A stretch of DNA of 64,000 nt from Gymnothorax reevesii (Eukaryota; Chordata; Actinopteri; Anguilliformes; Muraenidae). The notes under the pieces are model-generated. The model was given only the letters and a program-made list of their open reading frames with translations. It was not told the DNA's origin and searched no databases. Each line of letters opens with the position of its first letter. Within the stretch, counting starts at the first letter, position 1. Shown piece by piece: positions 45,980 through 59,099 of the stretch. The position numbers and the translations under genes are program-made. The stretch covers positions 6,767,501 to 6,831,500 of the forward strand of contig CM056574.1 of assembly GCA_029721435.1 (NCBI GenBank), in the 5' to 3' direction.

Positions 45980-46045
45980 ATGGCGGTAACTGTCACTTAT
46001 CTGAAGAAGAGCCATTTGACGCGAAACATCACTGGCAATAAAATT
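45980..46045 (+). repeat. Retroelement 3'-end-like motif
   Basis: ctgaagaagagccatttgac then gcgaaacatcactggcaata aaa resembles the 3' termini of Penelope-like or similar retroelements in fish. A similar layout (gaagaaggtctctgaccgaaag...attaaaag) is at 59818-59860. The class is uncertain. Confidence 0.35.
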
Positions 46046-46121
46046 GATCTTTTATGGGAACTCAGTTGGTGTGTGGACATTCATTTCTTTGCACTATTAT
46101 TTCTATAAAAAAAAAAAAATC

Positions 46122-46640
46122 TTTTGCACAGGACCCTGTGATGCAGTGCATTTTTGCATATTAATTAAGTATGATGCGACTTCACAGATTCAACCAAAAA
46201 CTCAGGATCTGTTCAGAGAATATAGTTGCTCTGAAAGGTAATACCTAAATTATCCCTCTCCAGTCAACAAAATTTGACGCCAGCAGTGAACGGCTAGCTA
46301 GCTACGGAGTTACTAGAAAAACGGGCTGCTCAACTCCACGGTTGTCTTATAAGTTAGCTCTACTGTAGAAGTCAAATGAAGGTACACGCGAGTAACGTTA
46401 GTCCAGTATTTGTCAAGTGAGCCAGGATCACAAAATAAACATCGCTAGCATAACTACTGGTGAAATCAAGGTTTTATCAGGCTTTGACTGAACTGCTAAT
46501 AATTTTATTAACATTCTAGCCGGCTTGGTTAGCAAGCTAACTGATTGAAGCAATTTGCAGTCCTACTTGATTGAACAGGACCGTGTGATGAGGTGTGTGT
46601 TTGCATATTCATTTAGTATGATGCAAGGCCACTGACTGGC
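46122..46640. repeat. Two direct copies of a 60-bp sequence 450 bp apart
   Basis: 46122-46180 and 46575-46632 share acaggaccctgtgatg, tttgcatattaat and tagtatgatgc with substitutions. The 390 bp between them is not recognised. Confidence 0.55.
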
Positions 46641-46879
46641 TAATTCTAATTAGCTCATCTTCTACACTATATCTGTCAGTTTGCAACGTTAGAAGGTTAT
46701 GGCGAGTGCCATTCTTGAGATAATGAGTATGAAAGGATTGTGACTCACTCACTCACTCACTTCCATGATGGTCATACTAGCGTGCAATCACAAGGAATAA
46801 ATCCTAACCTCCCAAAACTGCAACACTAATATTTTCCCAACTATGTAGGTCCTGCTTTTGGGCTTTTTTGAGCAGGATG

Positions 46880-47085
46880 GTCAAAAGGCAGGAACACACC
46901 CTGGACAGCTCACCAGTTCTTCTCAGGACACACACACCATTCACTCTCACACTCAGAGATTGTCTTAGGACTGTGAGAGGAACCCGAGTACCTAGAACAA
47001 ACCCATACAAACACGGGTTAGAACATGCAAACTCCACACAGAGGGGCCCCAGGATTTGAACCTGCGACCTTCTCACTGGTAGTTT
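46880..47085 (-). repeat. tRNA-like interspersed fish repeat
   Basis: On the minus strand it reads gtcgcaggttcaaatcctgg (a tRNA B-box-like element), ctgtgtggagtttgcatgtt, then gtcctaagacaatctc and ccagggtgtgttcctgcc. This is the common fish repeat with a tRNA-derived head. A plus-strand relative is at 53700-53860. Confidence 0.7.
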
Positions 47086-47369
47086 AAATTATTATTTTTT
47101 TAAATATTCAATAGGGTGTGATTATTCTGAGTGCAGTATTATCTGATTACTGTCTCATTGTCTGTGCCGTGACCTTCACAGACAGCTGTGTGAGTCATAT
47201 GGGATTGTTGCAGTTGTTCAGATTGTTAATTGTCTGCAACATGTTCTCATGCATTATTATTTCTTTTGTCTTTTAATTGGCTGCACACCAATTTTCCCTT
47301 TGGATACAATAAATGTTTACCGTACTCCATGGCTAACCTAGTGTTTTAGACCTTTTTACACAGACACAA

Positions 47370-47373
47370 ATGT

Positions 47374-47409
<36 letters not shown>

Positions 47410-47441
47410 GAGCAAACACATACACACACACACACACACGT

Positions 47442-47491
<50 letters not shown>

Positions 47492-47574
47492 ACACTCACA
47501 CGCACACTCACACACACTCACACACACACACACACACACACTCCAGCAAACACATACACGCACACACACACACA

Positions 47575-47621
<47 letters not shown>

Positions 47622-48310
47622 ACACACACTCACACACACACTCGAGCAAACACATACACACACACACACACACACACTCACACTCGAGCAAACACATACA
47701 CGTACACACACAAACACACACACACACACATACACGCACACACACACACACACACTCACTCACTCAAGCAAACATACACGTTCAAACAATCACACTTATG
47801 CAAGCACAGACTCATACATACTCGCTCTAACGCGCACACACACAAACACATACACTAACACTCAAGCAAACACATACACACACACACACACACAAATGCA
47901 CACTCACATTTGAGGGAACACACACACTCGAGCAAACACAAATGCAGACACTCACACTCAAGTGAAAACACACACATGCACATACACTCTAACACTCAAG
48001 CACACACACACAGACACACACACACAAATGCACACTCACATTTGAGCGAACACACACACAGACACACACTCTCGAGCAAACACATATACACACTCACAAA
48101 TGCACACACTCACACTCGAGCGAAAACACACACATGCACGTACACACTCAAGCAAATACATACACACACACACACAAACGCACACACACATTTGAGCGAA
48201 CACACACACTCGAGCAAACACAAATGCACACACTCATACTGGAGCGAAAACACGCATATGCACATACACACTAACACTCAAGCACACACACACACACACA
48301 CACACACACT
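47370..48310. repeat. (CA)n-rich microsatellite/minisatellite block, about 940 bp
   Basis: Long CA runs broken regularly by ctcgagcaaacacata-type segments (47406, 47640, 47686, 47931, 48070, 48208), so it is partly a higher-order repeat of CA tract plus a roughly 12-nt interruption. Thr/His-rich ORFs are artefacts. Confidence 0.96.
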
Positions 48311-48319
48311 AGCTGTTAT

Positions 48320-51300
48320 TCTGAAGCACCACTGCTGCCTAATCGCACAACAGTTAAAAACTCCCCCAGTTGTGCCCTTTTCATCTGCCATTTTCCAATA
48401 AATCTGAGTTATTGTCACGCAAAAGTGATTCATTCTAATGCAGAGTTTGGTTTAATGTTAGTGATCTGTTAAAGGTCAGCGGCCGGGAAAGCGAGAGAGA
48501 GAGAGAGAGTGAGAGAGTGAGAAACAGATTGAAAAAAGAACATTATGAACTTGTTTTTTTTTGCCCCTAAATGTCATTTTCAGTTGCCAACTGACCAAAT
48601 AGTCTGCAGTCTTTCTGAATGTGCTCATAATGCTAGTGCAGAGGCGCTGAAGTACACACTGAAACAGATGTGTACGCAGAGCCCACAAGAGCTCATTCTT
48701 TTAAAATTTATGTCACTTTATTAACTTTATTTGGGAGAGAATATTAAGGGTTGCGAAGGAAACTGAACTCGAGAGCACCATCTTTTCATCTTTACCACCA
48801 TATGGGTAAGTGCTTTATTGCGATTAAAAAAAAATTAATATAATTAAAATATTATAAACTATCTGAGTTATTCACAGACCTGGCCGGCGGAAAATTTAGT
48901 TTGGCGCTCAATATTGAATTTGGCCCATGAAACCAAAGTTTTCACCCCCAAACACCAGTGGTATAAAAAAATGACGCCTTAATTTCAACTTTCGAGAATA
49001 TTTGCGTGTAATTGTTGAGGTATCAGAGTCAGCTCTGAGTCAGTATGGTTAGTGTTACGACTGGGGCTCACAGTTTGCAGTTAAATGCTTTGTGTATCTG
49101 ACTCAGCGTAATTAACCTTAGTTGGGGCTTCACTGAGCCTGTAGAAAACTGCATGGTTATTTAAGTTACAGCACGTGTGTCCGGTGTGATATTTCTCATC
49201 AGAAATGTCAGGGTGTCATTGCATGTGTCCTGATTATAAACATTTCAGTACTCTGAGAAAACTGGAACTGCAGCAAACAGCATTTTGTGGCAGTTTATGG
49301 TTTGCAGTTCTGTGTATCAAATCACGCTTTTTTGGGTTTTTTTTCCTAACCTCTGCCAAGGAGGTCATGTTTTCACCTGTGTTTGTTTGTTTGTCTGTCT
49401 GCCTGTTGACAGGATAACTCAAAATGTTATGAAGGGATCGGCACGGAATTTGTTAGGATGGTAGGTGTTGGTCCAAGGATGAGTTGATTCAATTTTGGAA
49501 GTGATTTGGAACATATTTTGGATTCTAGATCCGGAAGAGGTTAAAATATACCTGAATAGAATGATTTTCCCTTATATAATGAACAGAATTTTATGAAATT
49601 TCAGCATTAAATGGAATCTGATAATGTGGAATTGATTATAGTTGTTGGTGATCTGGATAATATTCTTGTGGATCCACAACCAATCATGCTGACATGTGGC
49701 GCGGCGGAGGTATGCGCCCTTCCAGCTCTGTCTTATATTCTGATGTGTTTCTGTCCCCGTAATGTTATGAATATGGATATATGTAGCATTCACACAGTAC
49801 CATTCGCCATTCTGCATTTTCAGCGGATGTTATTCCTTAAGCTCAGCAAGATATCACGGAAAGGTTTCTGTTTTTGACAAAGCCGAAAATAGCACAAACC
49901 AGCTGGCAGATACCTCAAAGAAAGCATTTTTTCATGACTACACCTTTAACTAAAAAACATGAGTCATATTGTGCCTTGTGTGCCAGACCCAGGGTGGCTG
50001 ATGCAGTGATTGGTCATATGAATTATTTAGCAGTTTTATTTCAATTTGAGTATAAGAGGCAACAGATCTGTGATATTGGTAAGAGTCAAATGACAAAATG
50101 ACCTGGATTTCCTTTAAGAGTTATACATAATGTCAAGGGGTCAGAGCACAATAGTTTAAGTCCATTTTAAAGGTTTTGAGGAAAACTGACTTTCAGGTTT
50201 GTAAGTGTTATATCAAATCAGGTATTTTCTATCATTTTTATATCAGTCAGTCTTTTGCTGCATGGTTCAGAAGTATATTGAGCACGCAAGTTTTCATGAG
50301 TGTAGTACTGCGACATCATGGCCAAAATTGCCAGAAAGGGACATGTCACCTCCGTGCTCCAACAATTCTAGCACTTGATGTGACATAACACAATGCTGAA
50401 AGGTTAAAGTTAAGTTTGTTTTCAATGAGAGACAGATGATTCTATAATACAATTCATGTTTATTCATCAAAATATCAATGTCTAATTGATATAAGCAGAT
50501 TTTGTCAGACATACCACAAAATGAAAATGTGAATTCTGCTTAAAATTAAGGCAGATGGACATATAGTTTTTGCGCTCCAAAAATGAGCATATAGAAAGCT
50601 GTAAAAATCTCAGAATCACAAAATTTGGACATATCTCCACTGTGCTTCAAGCTCTCAATGTGAGCTACATAATTCATTAGACATTTTTAGATTTAGCTCC
50701 GTACTCTAGCTCTTCAGGTTCAACAGGGCGCATTGACAGTCCCCAGACTGTTAGCTTAAATGTGTTTTCATTTGTATTTTATGAAAAATTCTGAAATCAC
50801 AGGCCCATTTGTAAGTAACCTTGCCCATTTTTCGGATGTATCAAGAAATATTTGACAATTTTACGTAAGGTGGAACAAATAATAATTTTTAATATTTGGT
50901 TGCATATCCTTAGACGGGAGACATCACCAGATGCTGGATGCTTTCCCTGGTAATTATCTGGCTGGCCCAGATCCGGTGATGAACCGAAAGATCCAAAACA
51001 GATGTGCCACTGTCCAATGAATTATGGTGTCCCGTGTAAATAGGGGAGGGTGAGCCAATATGCCCCCCACATTGTATTTACTCTTCCTGTCCACAAATGG
51101 CTCGGAATGTCATGTCAGTACATTTACTGACCTGCTCGGCTCTTCTATTTCTTGAAATGTCATTTGGACCCCCCAGCTCCTGTGCTGACTCATTATTGCT
51201 AACATCATTTCATTTAGTGTGTCAATACTCTGCGCAAGGTAAACTCAGATCTAAAATTGTTACTATTTGAAGAAAAATCCCCTGTCCTCCTCTGTTGAAG

Positions 51301-51340
51301 ACAGATATTCAGGAATTTAAAATCCTTTTTAAAATCTTTT
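48320..51340. other. No gene recognised; family C repeat at 49355-49720 (minus)
   Basis: 49355-49560 contains ctctgccaaggaggtcatgt tttcacc and gacaggataactcaaaatgt, the inverse of the family C repeat in fgf2 intron 1; a (GA)n at 48492-48520 is also present. Confidence 0.55.
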
Positions 51341-51349
51341 ATTCCCAGC

Positions 51350-51790
51350 GGAACATGAATTACCTCAGAATCATGATTTTCGTTTGAACCCCTATCAGAA
51401 TCTGTATCACAATCGGGATCTAAATCTGGATCTGATTCTTGACCTGAATTTGGATACATATCAGAATCGGATCTGAATCTGAGTCTGAATTTGGACTTAG
51501 TCTGAAACCTGATGTGAAACTAAATATGGATCCAAATCTGGATCTTATTTTAGATCTGAATCAGGATCCATATCTAAATTAGATACAAATTTGAATCTGG
51601 ATCTTGGTCTGAACACTGATGTGAATCTGAATTTGGATCCAAATCTGGACCTAATTATAGAACAGAATCTGAATCCATATGTGAATTGAATGTACAAAAG
51701 GTAAATCTGAATCCAAATCTATATTTTAGTCTGTACCCTGATCTGAATCTGTAAATCTGAGTCTGGATCAGGTTTGGTTGAGGAGAAGGA
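51350..51790. repeat. Degenerate 'gaatctggat' tandem repeat
   Basis: Short units of roughly 6-12 bp (aatctgga, gatctgaat) repeated over 440 bp. On the minus strand this gives a Asp/Ser-rich open frame (51214-51459), which is a by-product. Confidence 0.75.
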
Positions 51791-52740
51791 AGAGCAGTAG
51801 AATCTTGGCCTTCAAGCAAATGCGACGGTGTTGTAGACTGTTGTGCATAAAAATTATTAAATGTTACTTAGACACACACCTGCATGGACTCACCGTCCAT
51901 AGGTGGCATTAACTGCAACAGAGAGGATATTTTTGCTGATGTTTGTTTTTTTTAAACTGATGAAGACTTATCTGATCCAGTTATGAACTGACCTGGTCTG
52001 ATCAAATTAGTCAATTGTGTCGTTGAACTAGCAAAATCTTTATGATAAAGTCCTTGAGTCGGGCAGATGTAAATTTAATCTTTGCTGCGCCTCGCAGGTA
52101 GACCCAGCTGTGCCAGGCAAGGTATACTATTTCCTCTGAAGACACCGAGAAAAATTGTCCCCCACCTACAAACTTTCTTTTTTCCTGTGCGCTTACCGTA
52201 AATAATGGCAGTTGTTTTGCTATGTCTTATTTCCGAGTCATTCCGAAAGCTGGTGTATTGGACCACTGTATATGTGGGCTAGTTTGTACTCTGAATTTCT
52301 ACAGCTGTTGTTGAAGTGCGTGTTGTTTTTTTGTACGAAAGGAAGTGATTGAATAAGCCCCCTTGTTGCTCTCTCTCTGACGCTTGGTTGTATTTACAGA
52401 TTAACCCTGGTCTCGCCAGTTTTACGATTCATGCTTTTGGCATCTTAAAAATATTGGAAAATAGCTCCTAGCTGGCACATTATGAGTCTAACCTGAGAGA
52501 AGCCTTGGCCTACTTCTGACCATTGATCTAAAACCTCACCAGGCATTCATTTGGTCAGTGTGTCTTTCACCTGCATTTACTGACAGAGAATTTAAGGCTT
52601 CCGCAGAAAGTACTCTTCAGCTGTATCCTGCATTAAAAAAATAATGAAATCAATAAGAAAAAAGATACATATTAAATAAAAACTAATGGGATACATAAAT
52701 TTCAAATTTATTGATTGTGAAAATTAAGAAGTCATGCTGT
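51791..52740. other. No gene recognised
   Basis: Unremarkable sequence on both strands. Confidence 0.4.
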
Positions 52741-52889
52741 GTTTTTGCGAATGTTAAATGATTATAGCATACGCAAGGATTGCATGTGCATTAAAGGAGA
52801 ATTATGTTTGCTCCTGAATACAGGAGTTTCAAGAAGAGCGCAACCCTATGTACATATTGAACATTGCATCCATACACCCAAATTTTATG

Positions 52890-53695
52890 ATAATCTATCG
52901 GTAATACATTGTATCCCTGATGTTCAATATCTAGATATTTTGTTGGTGTGACCTTGTACCCATACTGTTCAGTATCTTTAATTTTTTTTTTGGTGATGCA
53001 TTGTATCCATACTGTACAATATCAGAATAATTTATTGGTGCATTACATCCATACTCTACAATAGCAGAATAAATTGTTAGAAATATGTTATGTTCGTACT
53101 GTGCAATATCAATATAGTTTACCAGTCATACATTGTATCTACTTTGTACGATATCAGAATAATTTGTCTGTGATTGTATTCATACTTTACAATATCAGAG
53201 TGATTTGTTGGTGATACATTGTATCCATGATGTTCAATATCTAGATATTTTATTGGTGTGACCTTGTACCAAAACTGTTCAGTAACATACATTTTTTTTT
53301 GTTGATGCATCATGTCCATACTGTACAATATCGGAGTAATTTGTTTGTGATTGTACACTAACTTTGCAATATCAGAGTAATTTGTTGGTGATACATTGTA
53401 TCCATACTTCACAATATCAGTATAATTTATTGATGATACATTGTATCCATACTGCGAAATTTCAAATGAAATTGTCTGTGATTCAATGTATTCATACTTT
53501 ACAATATCAGAGTATTTTTTGGTGATGCATTGCGTCCATACTGTACAATATTAGAGTAATTTATTGATGAAATTGTGCTGTATGGATACAACGCATCAAG
53601 TTAAATTGTCTGTGATACATTGTATTCATACTGTACAATATCAGAGTAATTTGTTGGTGATACATTGTATCCATATTATACAGTGTCAGAATAAT
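52890..53695. repeat. Degenerate minisatellite, units of about 50-57 bp
   Basis: Core gatacattgtatccatactg / tacaatatcagagtaattt / gttggt repeats about 15 times with drift. Tyr/Ile-rich minus-strand frames are artefacts. Confidence 0.85.
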
Positions 53696-53699
53696 TAGC

Positions 53700-53860
53700 T
53701 GATTCTATAGTACAATGGGTAGTGCTGCTGCATCCCAACATAAATGACAGGGGTTTGAATCTGGCCTTGGGCCTCTCTGTATAGGGTTTACGAGTTCTCC
53801 CCCTGTTCGTGTGGGCTCTCTCTGGGGTCTCCAGCCACCTCCTGCAGTCCTGATTTAAGC
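53700..53860 (+). repeat. tRNA-like interspersed fish repeat, plus copy
   Basis: acaatgggtagtgctgctgc, caggggtttgaatctgg (B-box-like), then gttctccccctgttcgtgtg and tccagccacctcctgcagtc, matching the repeat at 46880-47085 in opposite orientation. Confidence 0.65.
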
Positions 53861-56250
53861 CCCTTTCACACCCGACGTGGGACGAATTTTTCGCACGACA
53901 GATTACATTCCGTCAATGCAAACTTAAAAAACATGCATCATTTATTGGCAATGCATTTTATCCATACTGTTCTGTATTGGTCACTTTGTAAGGTGTAAAG
54001 ATAATGTCACGATTTTGGGGAGCGTAATGAGAATCGAACAAGTTGATAATCAAGATCAGAGAATTCTTTATTTTCTCCAATAAAGAGAGTTGATGCAGTC
54101 AGTTATCAGGATGCTATCCTTGGTGTTAGAATGCGGGTAAGTAAATGTCTAAATTTCAGTCGTTCATTGGGTCTTAGTATCAACTCACTTGCTCACTTTC
54201 ATTGTAAGATATTTTTACAAATATGGATGGTTGCCTATTATTGCCATTGATTGCTGTGATATTAATTGTTATTTTACGTTGAAACAAGTTTGATATTTTA
54301 AATTAATATAAGATCTTATGACAAGGATAAACCGCTTAAGTTTACCAATAAGGCTACATTTTTATACTCAAATATTTAGTAAAAAAAGGTATTTCTGCCC
54401 AAATTTTAAGTATTTGCCCTCATATTTTCTCTTCTCAAAATCAAGCACTGACTCACTCAAAGAGAGTCTCCAAGCCTTTCGCTTCTGTGGACGTGTGGCG
54501 ATGACAGGGTTGATTTTCGAGAAAATTGTGACTAATTCCCCAACGCTACCTCCCCCTCTCCTCTGTCACTTTCTCACATCATGAGCTGTTCAAAATTTAT
54601 CAATTTTCAATTTGAGCAGAAACAAATCATTTCTAAGTTGTATTCTCTGTTACTTTGCTAATTTCAATGCATGCGTTTGTTTTAATGCTTTATTTATGTT
54701 TTATGCACATTATGCACAGAGCTGCATGCTGTATGACATTAAAGTCCTGATATAATAATTATAATAGTAAAAATGATTATTATTTTTTTTTTTTTTATCA
54801 CCATTATTTTAAATTAACTGTTTTAGTTTGTGCTCAGTTTTAGAGATAATCTCTTGGTCAGTTTTAGAGACAATCTCCCCGCGTTCAGCGTCTATTGACT
54901 GGATTAAAGCTGAAAATCACCAGCATTATCTTTACAGTCTTTGCTGTTTTGCTGTTTTTTTGCCTCCAGATGACCCATGGAAATGTATGAGGCAGGACCT
55001 GAAGGTGAAATTCATATTTTAAAATCACGCAGGCTAAGAGCTGCCCAGGATCCAGCAAGCACATTCTTGGCCATCCACTCCTGATAATATATATCCAATT
55101 ACATTGAATTTAGACATGTCGTCAGTTAGTAATTTTAGTGGACTAAGCTGGGCCTGAAGTTCTACAGGTTTGAATACAGAAGCTGCACTTGACGGATGCA
55201 CACATAGGTTATATGGGGTTAAATTCATGTAAGGTTTCCAATGATCCCAAATATTTCATGTTGAATTACGGGGAAATGTGTGTAAAATGCTGCGTGAGAG
55301 CTAGATATTTTCAATTTGATTCTATCCAGGGTTTGAATATTTCAATGTCAGGGTCCTGTTGCAGTTGTGAAGTTCTACAATCAGCAGATACACAATATGA
55401 GATATGGTATTTCCAACACTGTGGGGAAAAAAAAGTTTGCTCAAGTGAAAAATCAGTGTTTCAGGGATTCATTTTAAAAATTTTTCAAGAAAAAATGAAT
55501 TACAAATAAATAGCCGTTCCTAAGTTCGATTTCCCCTTTTTATAGCTGAATTTGTTTGTACATATGGGACAGTCCCACAGCCTGAGTCTTGTGGCTTAAA
55601 TTATGACTTGGTCTTAATCAGTGTCCGTGCTGATGTATAAGAATTAGTCATAATCCAATGTTGCTCATAAACATTTCAGTCACCTTTTCATGAGCTTGAA
55701 AATGCAAAACAAGCACCGAAAAACCAACACCATAGAATATTCCTGTCGGTTTGATTAGCATTAGTTGCATTAAAAGACATCAACACAAAAAATTTTTAAA
55801 TGTGAAAATAGATTTTTCTGTCCCTTTAAAATGAGTGTAAGAATAGAAGAATGAATAACATGAATTTTCCTCTTTGAAAACCAGCAGTTTCACACCTCCT
55901 ATCAAACTGCTGAGGGAAAACTGTCAACATCCGCTCGAGACGTCCAGTCAAGGGTTAAGTTTTGGTGCTGAAATGTTATGTACGTGACACAAAGAGTTTT
56001 TCCACTCCTCAGCCTGTGACCCAGACAATGATTTCATAAGAATAAAACTGAACCAAAGGGCCCTGTGTACCACACAGAGGATCCACTTTTGGATTTCATT
56101 CCATTTAATGGTAAAAATTATGCCTCCCTCTGCCACAATATTACTTTTTAATTATTTTTCTGTCTCAACATCTCATGACCCTAGCATTGCAAGGTTCTAT
56201 CTGCCCCAGAAACACATATGCGATAGAACCTTACAATACTGAGGTCAATC
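53855..56250. other. No gene recognised; family B copy 3 at 55195-55360
   Basis: 53855-53940 is a diverged relative of the repeat at 5758-5880. 55225-55345 carries gatcccaaatatttcatgtt, acggggaaatgtgtgtaaaa and agctagatattttcaatttg, matching 7605-7800. A poly(T) run is at 54783-54797. Confidence 0.55.
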
Positions 56251-56279
56251 TCCTAATACATTGCTTCTCGATCACAACA

Positions 56280-56515
56280 TTACTTGTCAGTTGCAACATC
56301 ACCTTCCTCTCACAACATCGCCGATCCGTCACAAACATCACCATTCTGTCACAACATCGCCTTGCCGTGACAACATCATCTTTCTGTCACAACATTGCCT
56401 CCCCGTCACAGCATCGCCGCTCTGTCAAAACATCGCCTCGCTGTCACAACCATCACCTTTCTGTCACAACAGCTCACTTACTCAAAACACTGCCTCTTCT
56501 GCCGCATCAGATTTC
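56280..56515. repeat. 21-bp minisatellite
   Basis: Unit ctgtcacaacatcgccttg-like, period 20-21 bp, about 11 copies. Being mostly divisible by three it leaves two plus-strand frames open with a seven-residue periodicity; these are not genes. Confidence 0.85.
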
Positions 56516-56995
56516 TGTCATAATATCCATACAACAGGCAACAAATTCTGGAGTGTCTGAAACCAGATAAATTTCTGTGCATCAGCCAAAGTCAAGGCAT
56601 TACGATGGCATTTCTCCCAGCTTTTACACCAAAATCTTATCGCCGGCCGATCACATAGTCTCCCATAACATAGGTTTTGCTGTAAAAAGTTTTTAACCCT
56701 AAATATAAATGCTTCTTTTGATAAATTTGTATAATCAATTCACTTAAAGCTATACAAGGACATGTGTTTGAAGATGTTTATTCATTAGTAATACTTTTGT
56801 AGATTTATTTCAGGATATTTCAAACTGACCGGTCATTAGGACTGAAAGCTTGGCGACTTACAGGAAACTCATTGTGAATTGATGTAGTTTTTTGAATTTG
56901 CGTTTGGTATCATTGCAGCACTTGAGGAAACATGTACTAAACGTGCAGTTACACTCAATCTCTCCGTGGATATTTCTTATCAAAATGGATAAATA
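56516..56995. other. No gene recognised
   Basis: AT-rich sequence without visible structure. Confidence 0.4.
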
Positions 56996-57228
56996 TGAAG
57001 AGTATGTTTCCAAAAAGGCAATAAGTGCCAAAATTACAAAAATTGAGATAATACCATGGAGCGATAGCCCTGTGCTTCTTACACATGGTGCAAAAATACG
57101 TATTTAGAAATGTATAAATAAGGTGTATTTTTTCATGGTCAAAGTTTGTGTTTTTCTATAGAAAAAGCTGATTTACTCAAAATGAGTAAATTGGATATAC
57201 AATATTGCGTTTTGGAAACAAACTCTTT
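56996..57228. mobile_element. MITE, family A, copy 2
   Basis: Inverse orientation relative to 2238-2487, with ends tgaagagtatgtttccaaaa and tttggaaacaaactcttt. It shares gtgccaaaattacaaaaatt gagataata and the acatggtgcaaaaat block. Length 233 bp. Confidence 0.8.
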
Positions 57229-57429
57229 GTATATAGTTTTACATCAAAACAATACAGTTGGGTTGGGTCATCTAAATCAGACTAATTAAATACTAATTAA
57301 AGCATTTAACCTTAAGGAACATTAAACCTTCTCCCAATTAAAGCTGATAATATTGATGATCTCATAACAATGGTGCATGTCTCAGCCTGAATACGGATCA
57401 TAAACAGTAACTGAACAGTCGGTTTTTGC

Positions 57430-57690
57430 AGCTGACGTATTGGACGTGGGAGAAATGAGACCTGAGCGACTTTGATTAGGCCAAATCGTTATGGCCACCC
57501 GAGTGGGTTCGAACATCTCTGATGTGGCAGGAGATCTGGGGCGCCCCCTGTCAGCAGATGTGAGTTCCTACTGATAGCGGTCCAAGGAGGGACAAACCAT
57601 GAACCGGTGACAGGGTTTTGGGAGCCTATGGCTCGTCAATGCATGAGGGCTATTCCGTCCAGTCCAAACCGACAGAAGGATTTGTCATGG
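57430..57690 (+). mobile_element. Tc1/mariner-like transposon relic (transposase N-terminal region)
   Basis: gacctgagcgactttgatta ggccaaatcgttatggcca, ggtccaaggagggacaaacc, ggtgacagggttttggg and aaccgacagaaggat correspond to the start of the same fish Tc1-like family seen at 4280-4690, around the first helix-turn-helix. Stops and indels break the frame. Confidence 0.7.
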
Positions 57691-58280
57691 TTTACATTCA
57701 GACATATTTTCATATGATGAGGTTCCCCCATCCTCAAGTAATTGGAGAGAGACAGATTCTTCAGAAAATTAGGCTTTATTGAGGCATATTGATAAATATA
57801 AATATAAAAGAGTTCTTTTTGCACAAGAAGAACTGACATCTTACTTTTCACACCCAGTTTTTATACCTTCATCACAGGAAATATCTTCCAAATATGGTCT
57901 TTCCGCCTTCTCATTCTCATGCTGCAACAGGTTTTCCCAGAGACAGGCAAACCAAAACACTGCCAACTTGCCTTGAGAACTGCAACCAAACGATTATCAT
58001 CTATAACACTAAAAAGGAAAGGGAAATTACAGTCAAGAGAGGAAAAATACAGTCAAAGGAATAGGATACAAGTAGATACATAAATGATTCAACTGATTAT
58101 GTTTATCAGTAACAACTAATGATTTTACTGAACAAATATTGATCAAAGCAACAGAAATCAAATACATCATCTGATTATGTTTCCAAACCAACTAAACAGA
58201 AGCTGCTTACTAATCAAAGCTACAAAGGCCTGCTGCTTATGTGTGTGTGAGCTGCTCATCCATGTGTGAATTGTATTGCT
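57691..58280. other. No gene recognised
   Basis: No coding or repeat structure seen. Confidence 0.4.
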
Positions 58281-58284
58281 TGTA

Positions 58285-58592
58285 TGCGTGTGTGTGTGTG
58301 TGTGTCTCTGTGTGTGTGTGTGAACTGCTCTTATGTGTGTGTGTGTGTGTGTGTTTGCATGTGTACGTGTGCTGCTTGTGTGTTTGTATGTGTGCATGTG
58401 TCTGTGTGTGAACTGCTTGTATGTTTGTGTGTGTGTGTGTGCATGTGTATGTGTGCTGCTTGTGTGCGTGTGTGTCTGTGTGCACTGCTCATGCGTGTGT
58501 GAACTGCTTGTATGAGGGGGTGTTTCATGTGTATGTGTACGTGTGTGTGTGTGTGTGTATGTGTACATGTGTGTGTGTGTGTGTGTGGGTGT
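58285..58592. repeat. (GT)n-rich block with gaactgctNNtatg interruptions
   Basis: TG tracts alternate with gaactgcttgtatg / gctgcttgtgtg segments about every 50-60 bp, giving a higher-order repeat. ORFs on both strands are artefacts. Confidence 0.95.
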
Positions 58593-58679
58593 TACTGCTG
58601 CATGCATAATATAGCAACTGATTATGATTATTGATTATTCAACATGGTTATTGATTTACTGATGAATATGATGAGAAAT

Positions 58680-59095
58680 ACTGAAATATAATCCTCATCA
58701 AAGAGTATCCTGATAATGTCATGATGAAGCAATGTCCCGATAAATGAATATCCTGCTATATTGATGTTGTGATAAATGAATGTCCTGATTATGTCACGAG
58801 GAAGGAATGCCCTAATGAATGAATATCCAGATAAATTCATGTCCTGATAAATTAATGTCCCGATAATGTCATGATGAAGGAATGTCCTGATGAATGAATA
58901 TCCTGGTCAATTAATGCCATGATAAATGAATGTCATGATAAATAAGTATCCTGACAATATCACAATAAAGAAATGCCCTGATGAATGAATATCCTGATAA
59001 ATTAATGTCATGATAAATGCATATCCTGATAATGTCACAATGAAGGAATGTCCTGATAAATTAATATCCTGATAAATTAATGTCTTGATCATAAC
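58680..59095. repeat. AT-rich minisatellite with ~19-bp subunits
   Basis: Alternating subunits aatgtcctgataatgtcatg, atgaaggaatgtcctgatg, aatgaatatcctgataaatt recur over 415 bp. Minus-strand Gly/Tyr/Ser/Phe/Ile frames (58628-58840, 58907-59176) come from the repeat. Confidence 0.85.
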
Positions 59096-59099
59096 ATAT

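Noticed and set aside
47370..48401. Plus-strand frames of 150-163 codons
   Set aside because: Artefacts of the CA-rich block.
51214..51459. Asp/Ser-rich minus-strand frame resembling an acidic low-complexity protein
   Set aside because: It is a translation of the degenerate gaatctggat repeat.
56175..56570. 131- and 99-codon Ser/His/Thr-rich frames
   Set aside because: Produced by a 21-bp minisatellite; two frames are open at once over the same bases.
58167..58609. 146-codon minus-strand frame
   Set aside because: Artefact of the GT block with composite interruptions.
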